Shown here: positions 1-8,693 of the stretch, one piece after another
Layout: the number at the start of each line of letters is the position of its first letter
Position numbering within the stretch: position 1 is the stretch's first letter
From: Mucilaginibacter_A sp041088075
GTDB lineage: Bacteria > Bacteroidota > Bacteroidia > Sphingobacteriales > Sphingobacteriaceae
NCBI RefSeq assembly: GCF_041088075.1
Contig: NZ_JBGCVY010000058.1
Location: 62,001 to 126,000, forward strand
DNA length: 64,000 bases
Direction of reading: 5' to 3'
Notes under the pieces: generated by a model
The model's input: the letters and a program-made list of their open reading frames with translations, nothing else
Databases searched by the model: none
What the model was told of the DNA's origin: nothing
Made by a program: the position numbers and the translations under genes

Positions 1-277
1 GTTGTACCAAAGTTGTAACTAATTGATTATAAAAGAAGTAGTATTCTGGATTTTGTGCCGATGTCCGCTTTCGTTACAAAGACTGTTCGGTTATGGGCAA
101 GGTTGAGGTGCGAGGATCGGGAACTTTGCAATCGCTCGTACCTCAAACCTAGTACCTCTTGCCCCAAACCCAATGCTTCTTTTACCGGTGTTTTTTCATT
201 CCCGTTTAAATACCAAATTACTTGTACATCTATTTATTTGTATATTTAACCCTGATTCATTCTTTACTAAATTTATT
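1..277. repeat. Intergenic repeat block upstream of a toxin-antitoxin pair
   Basis: No convincing gene is seen. The block holds a near-match of the dispersed motif at 30-40, a GAGGT/ACCTC palindromic repeat at about 97-166 with a central ACTTTGCAA, and a perfect motif copy (ATGCTTCTTTTACC) at 173-186 followed by GGTGTTTTTT. The order palindromic repeat, then motif, then T-tract recurs in the permease cluster. Confidence 0.6.
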
Positions 278-490
278 ATGAATACAATCACAATCAGAAA
301 AAAATTAGAATCTGCCACAATCAAATTGGGTAAAGAAGCAGAAGCTTTGGTAGGCAAAAATGTGGAAATTATTATCCGAGAAGTAACCGATAAAAAACCA
401 ACTGAAAGAAAATGGACAACGATTGGAAGTGTATCTATCGGTACGGAGTCGGATAAAATAAATATTCGGGATTTTGCTTATGAAGACTAA
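278..490 (+). CDS. VapB-like antitoxin (small)
   Basis: A 70-residue acidic protein whose stop codon overlaps the start of the following PIN-domain toxin by 11 bases, the usual layout of a type II toxin-antitoxin operon. The middle reads VGKNVEIIIREV, close in pattern to the antitoxins at 11137 (IGKQVEII) and 50862 (VGKEIEMI) of this window, which suggests one local antitoxin family with a beta-strand N-terminal half. The start is placed at the ATG at 278; the frame stays open upstream to 173, but that part runs through the dispersed motif and is probably untranslated. The role is inferred from position and similarity to the other two pairs; the DNA-binding fold is not identifiable by eye. 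Confidence 0.65.
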   Translation: MNTITIRKKLESATIKLGKEAEALVGKNVEIIIREVTDKKPTERKWTTIGSVSIGTESDKINIRDFAYED

Positions 491-890
491 CCTCCTTATT
501 GATACCAATGTGCTGATTTACACATTGAATAAGGATTCTGTTTATCATCAGGTTGCGGATGATTTATTGCTTAACCCCAATTATAATCTATTTGTTACAA
601 CTAAAAATATTAGCGAGTTTTTTGCTGTAGCATCTAAACTTAAGATTGCATTGTCATCCTGCTTAAGTTTTTATGCTGAAGTAAAATTAAATTTTACGAT
701 TTTGTTCCCGTCAATAACAAGTTTGCTAATCTTTGAAAAACTGGTACAACAATACCAGCCTAAAGGAAACCTTGTATTTGATTTGGAAATTGTTTCTATC
801 ATGCTTGATAACGGTATTGATCAAATTGCCACTTTCAACCAAAAAGATTTTGTCAATATAAAAGAAGTACATGTACTCGAACTTCCGTAG
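480..890 (+). CDS. vapC: PIN-domain ribonuclease toxin, VapC family
   Basis: A 136-residue PIN-domain protein. The acidic residues expected for metal-dependent RNA cleavage are visible: D8 in LLIDTN, E46 in ISEFF, D101 in VFDLE and D123 in FNQKDF. The ATG at 480 is chosen over an upstream in-frame TTG at 474 because it gives the normal PIN start (MKTNLLIDTN) and the typical 11-base overlap with the antitoxin. VapC toxins cleave tRNA or rRNA and are held inactive by the antitoxin, which also represses the operon. The target here cannot be predicted. It is one of three PIN toxins in the window. Confidence 0.85.
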   Translation: MKTNLLIDTNVLIYTLNKDSVYHQVADDLLLNPNYNLFVTTKNISEFFAVASKLKIALSSCLSFYAEVKLNFTILFPSITSLLIFEKLVQQYQPKGNLVFDLEIVSIMLDNGIDQIATFNQKDFVNIKEVHVLELP

Positions 891-1012
891 TGAACATTGC
901 AAATCCCTCAAACCCAATGCTTCTTTTATCGGTGTTTTTTTGGTGAGAGGTTTGAGGTACGGCGTATGAGAACTTTGCAAGGTGCTGATGCCTCATACCT
1001 CTCACCCCAAAC
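891..1012. repeat. Motif plus GAGGT palindromic repeat
   Basis: A motif copy (ATGCTTCTTTTATC) lies at 917-930, followed by a T-tract and a GAGGTTTGAGG to CCTCATACCTC palindrome around an ACTTTGCAAG centre (about 944-1012). It lies between the convergent vapC gene and the last permease of the minus-strand operon, so it may also act in termination. Confidence 0.6.
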
Positions 1013-3445
1013 CTATTCGCTCCTCAAACTCTTCACCGGATTAGCCAATGCTGCTTTTACCGCTTGAAAACTTACCGTTGCCAAAGCGATGAAAAGGGCG
1101 ATAGCGGCCGCAATGGCGAAAACCCACCAACTGATATTAGTGCGGTAAGCAAAGCTTTGCAGCCATTTGTTCATGGCAAACCAGGCAATTGGCGCGGCAA
1201 TCAAAATGGCGATAAAAACAAGTTTGATAAAATCTTTAGAGAGCAGGGCGGTAACATTTGTTACGGTTGCGCCTAAAACTTTTCTAATACCTATTTCTTT
1301 GGTGCGTTGTTCGGCGGCGTAGGTAATCAACCCAAATAATCCAAGACAAGCAATCAAAATTGCAAAAAAGGCAAAAGAAATAAAGAGTTTTCCGGTGCGT
1401 TGCTCGGACTGGTAAAGATGGTCGAAATCCTCATCCATAAACGAATAAATAAATGGCTGGCTTTGCATTTCTTTAACCACGCCGTGATATTTGGTTTCTA
1501 TTTGTGCGATAACCTGCGGCATGTTATTGCTTTTGATTCGAAATATAAATTTGTCAGCATATTTAGAAAGCCGGAGCACAATTGGCAAAGTTTTATTGCG
1601 TAAAGAACCGGTATTAAAATCTTTTACAACACCGATAATCTGACGTGCGTTTGTGGTGTTGTCCTGATTAGCATCGTACAATTTTTGCTGTACAGGATTT
1701 TTGAAACCCAAAAGGCGTGCAGCGGTTTCGTTGATAATCAAAGCATTAGAATCTGTTGGCATTTGGGCAGAAAAGTTTCGGCCGGCTGCAATTTGCATAC
1801 CTAAACTCGAAATATAATCTGCATCAACAGACCAATCAGCAAGAGTTACAGATTCTGCCGCACTCATGGAAGCATCTTTCGAAAAAGCATTCTGGTTAAA
1901 ATTTTGTTCGCTTGAAGTGGGTAAAGCACTGGCTCGCGCGCCAGAAGTTACGCCGGGAATTTGCAAAACTTCGTTCTTAAAAGTCTGTGCATAATTGCCA
2001 AGCGAATAGGCGTTCTTCAAAACCAAAACCTGGTCGCGGTTATAACCTAAGTTTTTGTTGCGGATATAATTAAGCTGATTGTAGATAACCAATGTACCGA
2101 TGATCAAAATAATGGCGGTAGAAAACTGAAAAACAACCAGCGTATTACGCAGCCAGCTTCCTTTAAAACCGGTGGACATTTTGCCTTTTAAAACTGCAAT
2201 TGGCTGAAAGGCGGACAAGAAAAACGCAGGATAAAGTCCGGCCAGAATGCCGATAAAAACCGTAATCAGCAGGAGCGCAGGAAGCGTCCAAACAGAAGAA
2301 AAAAGACTTAAACCCGTTTCTTTTCCGGCAAGCTGATTAAAGTAGGGTAAAAACAGCATCGCGATAAACAAGGCAATTACCATCGCCAGCAAACTGGTCA
2401 ACACGGATTCGGTGAGAAACTGAGCAATTAGTGTTGATTTATCAGAACCTAAAACTTTTCGCACACCAACTTCTTTTGAACGGCCGGCTGAACGCGCGGT
2501 AGAAAGGTTCATAAAATTTACGCAAGCCAGCAGCAGGATAAAAACGGCAATCACAATAAAAATATAAACATATTGGATATTGCCGGAAGGTTCCGTTTCG
2601 TTCGTTAAATCCGAAAATAAATGGATGCGTGTTAACGGTATTGTTTGGTAGCGCAGGAAATCACCCTTTTTTGCCAGGTCGCTAAAGCTGCTGTGAAAAA
2701 GCGTTTGCACTTGTGGTTCTGCATATTTTTTTGCTGCTTCCTTTAAATAATTATCAACCGATTGCTGACTGGTGCCCGGACGAACAAGCAGATAAGTAAC
2801 AAAGCTATTGTTTAGCCAAACCGCATTATTGGCAAATTCATTGCCAACCAACGATTTTATAAATTTAAAATGCAGGTGGGAAGCAGCAGGCATATCTTTA
2901 AATACGCCTGTAATTTTGTAAAAGGTGGTATTATCAACTTTTAAAGTTTTGCCGATAACATCCATCGTATTAAAATATTTTTTGGCGATAGCTGCCGAAA
3001 TCACCATTGTTTTTGGCTGAGTTAACGCAGTTTTCGGATCGCCGGCAATCATCGGCAGCGTAAAAACATCAAATAAATTTTGATCGGCAGAAAAAGAATT
3101 GGGTTCGACTACGGTTTCTTCGCCTTTTGTAACCAGCATATCGTCATCAGCGCCTAATCGAACCGCTTGTTCAATCTGCGGATAATCTTTTACCAAAGCA
3201 GCAGCCATAGGAGCAGGCGTAACGCGCTGTTTAAAATCGCTGCCATTAAGGTGGATGTAAGTGTTTACGCGGTAAATGCGGTCGGCTTTTTTGTTGTAGC
3301 GGTCGTAGCTTAATTCATCAATTACGAACAAAGTAATCAGCAGGCAAATCGCCAAACCAATAGCCAGTCCGAAAATATTGATGGCCGAATAGCCTTTGCT
3401 TTTCCAAAGGTTCCTGAAAGCGATTTTAAAATGGTTTTTGATCAT
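1013..3445 (-). CDS. ABC transporter permease with two FtsX domains (MacB-like), paralog 1
   Basis: An 810-residue inner-membrane permease of the MacB/FtsX superfamily. TM1 lies near residues 20-42 (INIFGLAIGLAICLLI), followed by a MacB-type periplasmic domain, a first FtsX core with FMNLSTARSAGRSKEVGVRK, a second periplasmic domain, and a second FtsX core with EQRTKEIGIRKVLGAT; the tail is AALANPVKSLRSE. The E-(I/V)-G-(I/V)-RK-V-LG segments are the cytoplasmic coupling sequences that contact the ATPase. Such proteins use ATP hydrolysis in the cytoplasm to drive movement in the periplasm. The start is the ATG at 3445 (MIKNHFKIAF), as in the paralogs; the longer open frame to 3592 is repeat sequence. 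It is the last gene of the minus-strand operon. The substrate is unknown. Confidence 0.88.
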   Translation of the reverse strand: MIKNHFKIAFRNLWKSKGYSAINIFGLAIGLAICLLITLFVIDELSYDRYNKKADRIYRVNTYIHLNGSDFKQRVTPAPMAAALVKDYPQIEQAVRLGADDDMLVTKGEETVVEPNSFSADQNLFDVFTLPMIAGDPKTALTQPKTMVISAAIAKKYFNTMDVIGKTLKVDNTTFYKITGVFKDMPAASHLHFKFIKSLVGNEFANNAVWLNNSFVTYLLVRPGTSQQSVDNYLKEAAKKYAEPQVQTLFHSSFSDLAKKGDFLRYQTIPLTRIHLFSDLTNETEPSGNIQYVYIFIVIAVFILLLACVNFMNLSTARSAGRSKEVGVRKVLGSDKSTLIAQFLTESVLTSLLAMVIALFIAMLFLPYFNQLAGKETGLSLFSSVWTLPALLLITVFIGILAGLYPAFFLSAFQPIAVLKGKMSTGFKGSWLRNTLVVFQFSTAIILIIGTLVIYNQLNYIRNKNLGYNRDQVLVLKNAYSLGNYAQTFKNEVLQIPGVTSGARASALPTSSEQNFNQNAFSKDASMSAAESVTLADWSVDADYISSLGMQIAAGRNFSAQMPTDSNALIINETAARLLGFKNPVQQKLYDANQDNTTNARQIIGVVKDFNTGSLRNKTLPIVLRLSKYADKFIFRIKSNNMPQVIAQIETKYHGVVKEMQSQPFIYSFMDEDFDHLYQSEQRTGKLFISFAFFAILIACLGLFGLITYAAEQRTKEIGIRKVLGATVTNVTALLSKDFIKLVFIAILIAAPIAWFAMNKWLQSFAYRTNISWWVFAIAAAIALFIALATVSFQAVKAALANPVKSLRSE

Positions 3446-3702
3446 GGTTGTAGTGCTTTTAAAGTTCAATATTTTGGTGTGAGGTTTGAGGTGCGAGGAC
3501 TTTGCAAGTTGATCTGACCTCAAACCCGATGCTTCTTTTATAGGTATATTTTTGGTGCAGAGATGCGGAGAGCGAGGTTCGAGGAATTGCAAGTTGCTCT
3601 TACCTTAAACCTGATGCTTCTTTTATCGGTGTTTTTTTGGTGAGAGGTATCAGGTACGAGGCATGAGGGCTTGCAAGACGCTCATACCTCAAACCTCAAA
3701 AC
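3446..3702. repeat. Triple composite repeat between permeases 1 and 2
   Basis: Three GAGGT/ACCTC palindromic units are packed in this gap (about 3478-3527, 3559-3612 and 3640-3704), each with a TTGCAAG centre. They are separated by motif copies at 3529-3542 and 3614-3627, which read GATAAAAGAAGCAT on the gene strand. This is the densest cluster of both repeat families in the window. Confidence 0.65.
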
Positions 3703-6084
3703 CTATTCACTCCTCAAACTCTCCACCGGGTTGGCCAATGCTGCTTTTACCGCTTGAAAACTGATGGTGGCAATCGCAATTAGACAGGCCGCAGTTCCCG
3801 CAATCAAAAAAATCCAAAAGCTGATTTCGATGCGGTACTGGTAAGCTTGCAGCCATTGGTGCATCGCCCACCAGGCAATAGGGAAAGACAGGAGACAAGA
3901 TAAACCAACGAGTTTTAAAAAATCAAACGACAACAAGCCGGCAATGCTGCCTACACTTGCGCCTAAAACTTTTCGTACGCCAATTTCCTTTGTCCGGCGT
4001 TCTGCGGTGTAGGCGGCTAACCCAAATAAACCGAGACAAGAAATGATGATGGCAAGCGATGCAAAAACGCGCGATAATTTGCTGATCAGTGTTTCGCTGA
4101 TAAATAGCTGGTTAAACTGGTCGTCCACAAATTTGTAGTTGAAAGGATAAGCAGGATTATTTTTCCTGATAATTGTTTCAACCTTAGCCAAAGCTTGCTC
4201 CATATTAGTGTTGTGTTTTATCCGCAGGTACATTTTGTTTAAACGATTTAGCGGTGTGGCCAAAAACAGTACCGGATCTGGCGTACCATACATGTTGCCG
4301 TAAACGTAATCGTTGGTTACGCCAATTACCGTCATCTTTGTCCCGCTGGTATCGCCCGAACTCCAAATGGCTTTACCCACGGCACTTTCATTCCCCATCA
4401 ATTTTTCCATCGTTCGGGTGATGATGACGTTTACATTTTTAGATTTTAAGGAATCTGTCGGAACAAAATCACGGCCTTCCAACAGTTTGATGCCAGACGT
4501 GCTGATATATTCGGGCGAAATCTTTCTAAAAGAAACCAAAACTTTTGAGCCGGCCGACTTCCCCTGCCAGGTTAAATTCCCCGTATTTGTACCGCCGTAA
4601 AGTGTGGGATGGTTTGATAAAGCAACGTTGCTAACCACGCCGCTTTGCAGCAAATCCTGCTTTAACGGATTGTAATATTTGCTGGCATCGCCCTGCGCAT
4701 CTGTTTCGATCAAGTTGTTTTTATCAAAACCTAAAACCCTGTTTTTTACGTGTTGTATTTGTTGGTAAATGATAATGGTACTGATAATAAGCACAATGGA
4801 AACCGTAAATTGCAGGACCACCAAACTTTTACGGATAAAAGAAGCATTGCCGTCTTTCAGCTTTGCGCCTTTTAAAACCGAAACCGGACTAAAAGAAGAC
4901 AAATAAAACGAAGGATAACTTCCGGCCACCAAACCACAGATGGTAGCAATCAACAATAAAACCGCCAAATGCGAAGGCTGTGTAAAACCCAACGAAAGCT
5001 GTTTTTGCACTAAGTTATTAAACGCGGGCAACGTGATCGCCAATAAAACAACGGCAACAACCGCCGCTAATAATGCCATCAGCAAGGCTTCGCCAATAAA
5101 CTGGAAAACAAGGCTTTGCTTGCCTGCGCCAAGTACTTTCCGCACGCCAACTTCCCGTGCACGTTTTTCGCTGCGCGCGGTAGAAAGGTTCATAAAATTG
5201 ATACAGGCAATCAGCAAAATTATCCAGGCGATTATGGAAAAAAGGTGGACGTATTGGATTTGTCCGCCGCCGGTTGCCTTGCCGTTTTCAAATTCATCGT
5301 ACAAATGCCACTGGCTCATGTTCCACAAAAACGGACGGGAAACAGACTGTGGCGCGTGCTGCCGAATAAAACCAAGTAATTGTTTATTTACTGCGGAAAG
5401 GTTTGCTTTAGGTTTTAATTCAACATAAGTGCTCAACCAGTTTGATCCCCAACGCTTCGAATTTAGATCTTCATCAAACACAATTTTAAAAGGCGCAACA
5501 TATTCAAATTGGAGGGTGGAATTGGTTGGAATGTCTTTTAAAACACCCGAAACAATGTAATCCTGTTTGTTGTCTACGCGGATAGTTTTGCCGACTACGT
5601 TTCTGGCGTTACCAAAAAACTTCTTCGCCGTTTTTTCTGTGATAACCAATGAAAAAGGTTGGCTAAAAGCAGTATGTGCATTGCCTTGCACAAAAGGCAA
5701 AGCAAACATGCTAAACAAAGCAGGGTCGGCATAAATACCACCGGCATATATGGTTTTATTGCCGATAGCAAAAAGCGTGGCATCCATATCGTAAATGCGG
5801 CAGGTATTGGCAACGCCGGGAATATCGGCCAGCATTTGCGGTGCTAAAAGGGCTGGCGTAGAACCTGTGGTTGCGGTGTAAGAATCGTACTTTTCATTAA
5901 CCCGCACAAAGAACAGGTTGTCTTTTTTCAGGTTGAATTTATCCCAATTCACTTCATCTTCTACCCAAAGAAAAATAAGTGCGGCACAAGTAATACCGAT
6001 AGCCAACCCAAAAATATTGAGCAAACTAAAACCCTTGTTGGTTTTGAAACTGCGCGCGGCAGATTTTAAATAGTTCCAAATCAT
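3703..6084 (-). CDS. ABC transporter permease with two FtsX domains, paralog 2
   Basis: A 793-residue double-FtsX permease (MIWNYLKSAARSF start at 6084). The first coupling segment is ARSEKRAREVGVRKVLGAG and the second AERRTKEIGVRKVLGAS; the tail is AALANPVESLRSE. It is clearly paralogous to its neighbours but diverged in both periplasmic regions, which suggests different partners or ligands rather than simple dosage. A perfect copy of the dispersed motif lies in frame at 4834-4847, where it encodes ASFI. The ATG is preceded by a motif copy only 21 bases upstream (6105-6118), in the same orientation as before paralog 3. Confidence 0.88.
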   Translation of the reverse strand: MIWNYLKSAARSFKTNKGFSLLNIFGLAIGITCAALIFLWVEDEVNWDKFNLKKDNLFFVRVNEKYDSYTATTGSTPALLAPQMLADIPGVANTCRIYDMDATLFAIGNKTIYAGGIYADPALFSMFALPFVQGNAHTAFSQPFSLVITEKTAKKFFGNARNVVGKTIRVDNKQDYIVSGVLKDIPTNSTLQFEYVAPFKIVFDEDLNSKRWGSNWLSTYVELKPKANLSAVNKQLLGFIRQHAPQSVSRPFLWNMSQWHLYDEFENGKATGGGQIQYVHLFSIIAWIILLIACINFMNLSTARSEKRAREVGVRKVLGAGKQSLVFQFIGEALLMALLAAVVAVVLLAITLPAFNNLVQKQLSLGFTQPSHLAVLLLIATICGLVAGSYPSFYLSSFSPVSVLKGAKLKDGNASFIRKSLVVLQFTVSIVLIISTIIIYQQIQHVKNRVLGFDKNNLIETDAQGDASKYYNPLKQDLLQSGVVSNVALSNHPTLYGGTNTGNLTWQGKSAGSKVLVSFRKISPEYISTSGIKLLEGRDFVPTDSLKSKNVNVIITRTMEKLMGNESAVGKAIWSSGDTSGTKMTVIGVTNDYVYGNMYGTPDPVLFLATPLNRLNKMYLRIKHNTNMEQALAKVETIIRKNNPAYPFNYKFVDDQFNQLFISETLISKLSRVFASLAIIISCLGLFGLAAYTAERRTKEIGVRKVLGASVGSIAGLLSFDFLKLVGLSCLLSFPIAWWAMHQWLQAYQYRIEISFWIFLIAGTAACLIAIATISFQAVKAALANPVESLRSE

Positions 6085-6198
6085 AATTTAAATTTTTATA
6101 GGTGATGCTTCTTTTATCGGTGTTTTTTTGGTGAGAGGTTTGAGGTACGAAGACTTTGCAAGATGCCCTTGCCTGATACCTCTCACCTCAAACCTTCC
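6085..6198. repeat. Motif plus GAGGT palindrome between permeases 2 and 3
   Basis: A motif copy at 6105-6118 with GGTGTTTTTTTGG after it is followed by a GAGGTTTGAGGTACG to CTGATACCTCTCACC palindrome (about 6133-6194) with a central ACTTTGCAAG. The arrangement is the same as between permeases 3 and 4. Confidence 0.6.
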
Positions 6199-8565
6199 TC
6201 ATTCACTCCTCAAACTCTTCACCGGGTTGGCCAATGCTGCTTTTACCGACTGAAAACTGATGGTGGCCAAAGCAATCAACATGGCTCCGGCACCGGCCAA
6301 CACAAAAAACCATACGCTGATACTGATTTTATAGGTATAACTTTCTAACCATTTGTGCATGGCCCACCAGGCAACCGGCGATGCAATTACGATGGAGACC
6401 AGCACCAACTTTAAAAAATCTTTAGAAAGCAGGGTTGTGATGTTGGCCACAGAAGCACCTAAAACTTTGCGCACGCCAATTTCTTTAAGCCGGTTTTCGG
6501 CCATGTAGGTAGCCAAGCCAAACAAGCCTAAGCAGGAAATAAAGATGGTTAAGCCGGCAAACAAACCAGCCAACGCGCTTATACGTTGCTCGTCCTGAAA
6601 CTTTTTGGCATATTCTTCATCCACAAACTTATATTCAAAAGGATATTGCGGGTTATTTTGCTTAAATATTTGTTCAATCTTGGCTAAATCTTCTGCAACT
6701 GGTTTTGCCGGGTTAAGCTTAATATGCATCACACTAAAGAAAGAACCCGGCCCAAAAACCATCAACTGATGTACATTTTCGTAAGGAGATTCGAAAATGA
6801 AATCCTTAACAACGCCAATTACATGCCAATCGTCGCGGCCGTTGCCCTTTATCGTTTGGCCTATCGGGTTTTTTAAGTGCATTACTTTTACGGCGGCTTC
6901 ATTCAGCAAAACAGCAGTTGAATCGGAAGGGTAATTTTTGATGTCAATGTCCCGTCCCTGCAAAAGTTTTACCCCCATTGTTTTTACAAAATCAGCTTCA
7001 GAGGATTGCCTGATGAAATCTATTTTTTGATCCTGTTCTGTATTTCCTGACCAGGAATAGCCCCAGCCGTCGCTGTTCCGTTGTGTAATCGGACTCATAG
7101 ATTTGGTTACAGCCGTAGCTGCTCCTGAAGAAACCAACTCGCTTTTAATCAGGTCATAATGTTTTCCTATATCACCTTGAAGATTCATATAAATCAGGTT
7201 GTCTTTTGAATAACCTGTTTCTCTCAATTGCGCATATTTAATTTGGCGGACCACAACAATGGTACAAATGATGAGCGCAATGGCAAACGTGAATTGTATC
7301 ACCACCAAAACCTTGCGTGGCGTAACCAAAGCATTGGCCGCTTTAAAAGTGCCTTTTAATACTTTTACCGGTTTAAAAGAAGACAAATAAAGGGCAGGAT
7401 AACTACCGGCCAGCAAGCCGGTAAACAAAATAAAGGTAATGGCAAACAGCCAGTAAAAAGGGTTGGAGAAAGGAATGAACAATGTTTTATCCACCAAATG
7501 GTTAAAGCTGGGAAGGCTTAGTTCAACGATCAAAATTGCAATAATTCCGGCAAGAAAAGCCAACAGAATACTTTCGCCAATAAATTGGGCGATTAGAGAG
7601 CTTTTTGGCGCACCAACCACTTTGCGGATGCCAACTTCCTTAGCCCGCTTTTCGCTGCGTGCCGTGCTTAAATTCATAAAATTGATACAGGCAATCAGTA
7701 AGATAAAGGCAGCAATGATTCCGAACAATTTCACCCTTTCTATCCGTCCGCCTACGTATCCTCCGTTCTCGGATTTATTATTCAAGTAAGCGTCGCTAAA
7801 CAGTTGGGTAAATACCTGCGCACTTACTTTATAAGCATCTTTGTTATGGCTAATGCTGATGTTTTTGATTTTTGCATCAAAACTTGCTTGTGTAACGCCG
7901 GGCTTTAACAGGATAAAGGTGGTAATAGAGTTATTGCTCCAGCTATTGTCATCCCCACCAATTTTTGTTAAGTACGACCACGGCAATAGGTATTCAAAAT
8001 CAAAAGCTGTATTGTTGGGCAAATCTTTTAGCACGCCGGTAACGGTAAAAATATCGGTACTGTCTATCTTGACGGTTTTGCCCATGGCATCCTCGTTACC
8101 AAACAATTTTTTTGCTGTTTTTTGGGTAAGTACAATATTGTATTTGCCATTTAAAGCTTTGGGATTGCCTTCTGATAGCGGAAAACTAAATACATTAAAA
8201 AAGCCAGGATCAGTAAAATAACCTGACAAATTGAGGTGTTTATCACCAACGGTAAACAAAAAAGGCGCATTGGTTATGCGCACAGCATCTTCTACTTCGG
8301 GATATTCCTGTTTTAAGGTCCCGGCCAATGGTTTCGCTGTAATGCTATAGGCCAATGTTTCACCATTAATCTTATCGCGGTTGTTTGCTGTATACAATCG
8401 GTCTTTTTTCTCATGAAACCGGTCGTGGCTCATCTCATTTTGTATCCATAACAAAATCAGGATCGCGCTGGCCATGCCCATTGCCAAACCCAAAATGTTG
8501 ATGGTAGAAAAGCCTTTGTTTCGCAATAGATTACGCAGGGCAATTTTGAAATAGTTTTTAAACAT
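6199..8565 (-). CDS. ABC transporter permease with two FtsX domains, paralog 3
   Basis: A 788-residue permease starting MFKNYFKIALRNLLRNKGFS at 8565. The open frame continues to 8649, but this extra part is encoded by the repeat in the gap. The coupling segments are SEKRAKEVGIRKVVGAP and ENRLKEIGVRKVLGAS, and the tail is the shared AALANPVKSLRSE. The domain order matches paralogs 1 and 2: TM, MacB-like periplasmic region, FtsX core with three TM helices, second periplasmic region, FtsX core. The ATPase at 12547 is the only ATP-binding subunit in the cluster, so it probably serves all the permeases; that is inferred from the context. Confidence 0.88.
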   Translation of the reverse strand: MFKNYFKIALRNLLRNKGFSTINILGLAMGMASAILILLWIQNEMSHDRFHEKKDRLYTANNRDKINGETLAYSITAKPLAGTLKQEYPEVEDAVRITNAPFLFTVGDKHLNLSGYFTDPGFFNVFSFPLSEGNPKALNGKYNIVLTQKTAKKLFGNEDAMGKTVKIDSTDIFTVTGVLKDLPNNTAFDFEYLLPWSYLTKIGGDDNSWSNNSITTFILLKPGVTQASFDAKIKNISISHNKDAYKVSAQVFTQLFSDAYLNNKSENGGYVGGRIERVKLFGIIAAFILLIACINFMNLSTARSEKRAKEVGIRKVVGAPKSSLIAQFIGESILLAFLAGIIAILIVELSLPSFNHLVDKTLFIPFSNPFYWLFAITFILFTGLLAGSYPALYLSSFKPVKVLKGTFKAANALVTPRKVLVVIQFTFAIALIICTIVVVRQIKYAQLRETGYSKDNLIYMNLQGDIGKHYDLIKSELVSSGAATAVTKSMSPITQRNSDGWGYSWSGNTEQDQKIDFIRQSSEADFVKTMGVKLLQGRDIDIKNYPSDSTAVLLNEAAVKVMHLKNPIGQTIKGNGRDDWHVIGVVKDFIFESPYENVHQLMVFGPGSFFSVMHIKLNPAKPVAEDLAKIEQIFKQNNPQYPFEYKFVDEEYAKKFQDEQRISALAGLFAGLTIFISCLGLFGLATYMAENRLKEIGVRKVLGASVANITTLLSKDFLKLVLVSIVIASPVAWWAMHKWLESYTYKISISVWFFVLAGAGAMLIALATISFQSVKAALANPVKSLRSE

Positions 8566-8693
8566 AATATTTGGTTTTATAACTGATGCTTCTTTTATCG
8601 GTATATTTTTGGTGAGAGGTTTGAGGTACGGGGTATGAGGACTTTGCAAGATGCCCTTACCTGATACCTCAAACCTCTTACCTCAAACCTTCC
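8566..8693. repeat. Motif plus GAGGT palindrome between permeases 3 and 4
   Basis: A motif copy at 8586-8599 is followed by GGTATATTTTTGG and a long palindrome (about 8611-8693) with GAGGTTTGAGGTACG on one side and repeated ACCTC units on the other around ACTTTGCAAG. The motif lies 21 bases before the permease 3 start, the same distance as in the previous gap. Confidence 0.6.

Noticed and set aside
173..277. N-terminal extension of the first antitoxin (MLLLPVFFHSR...)
   Set aside because: It is translated motif and repeat sequence; the ATG at 278 gives a normal antitoxin length.
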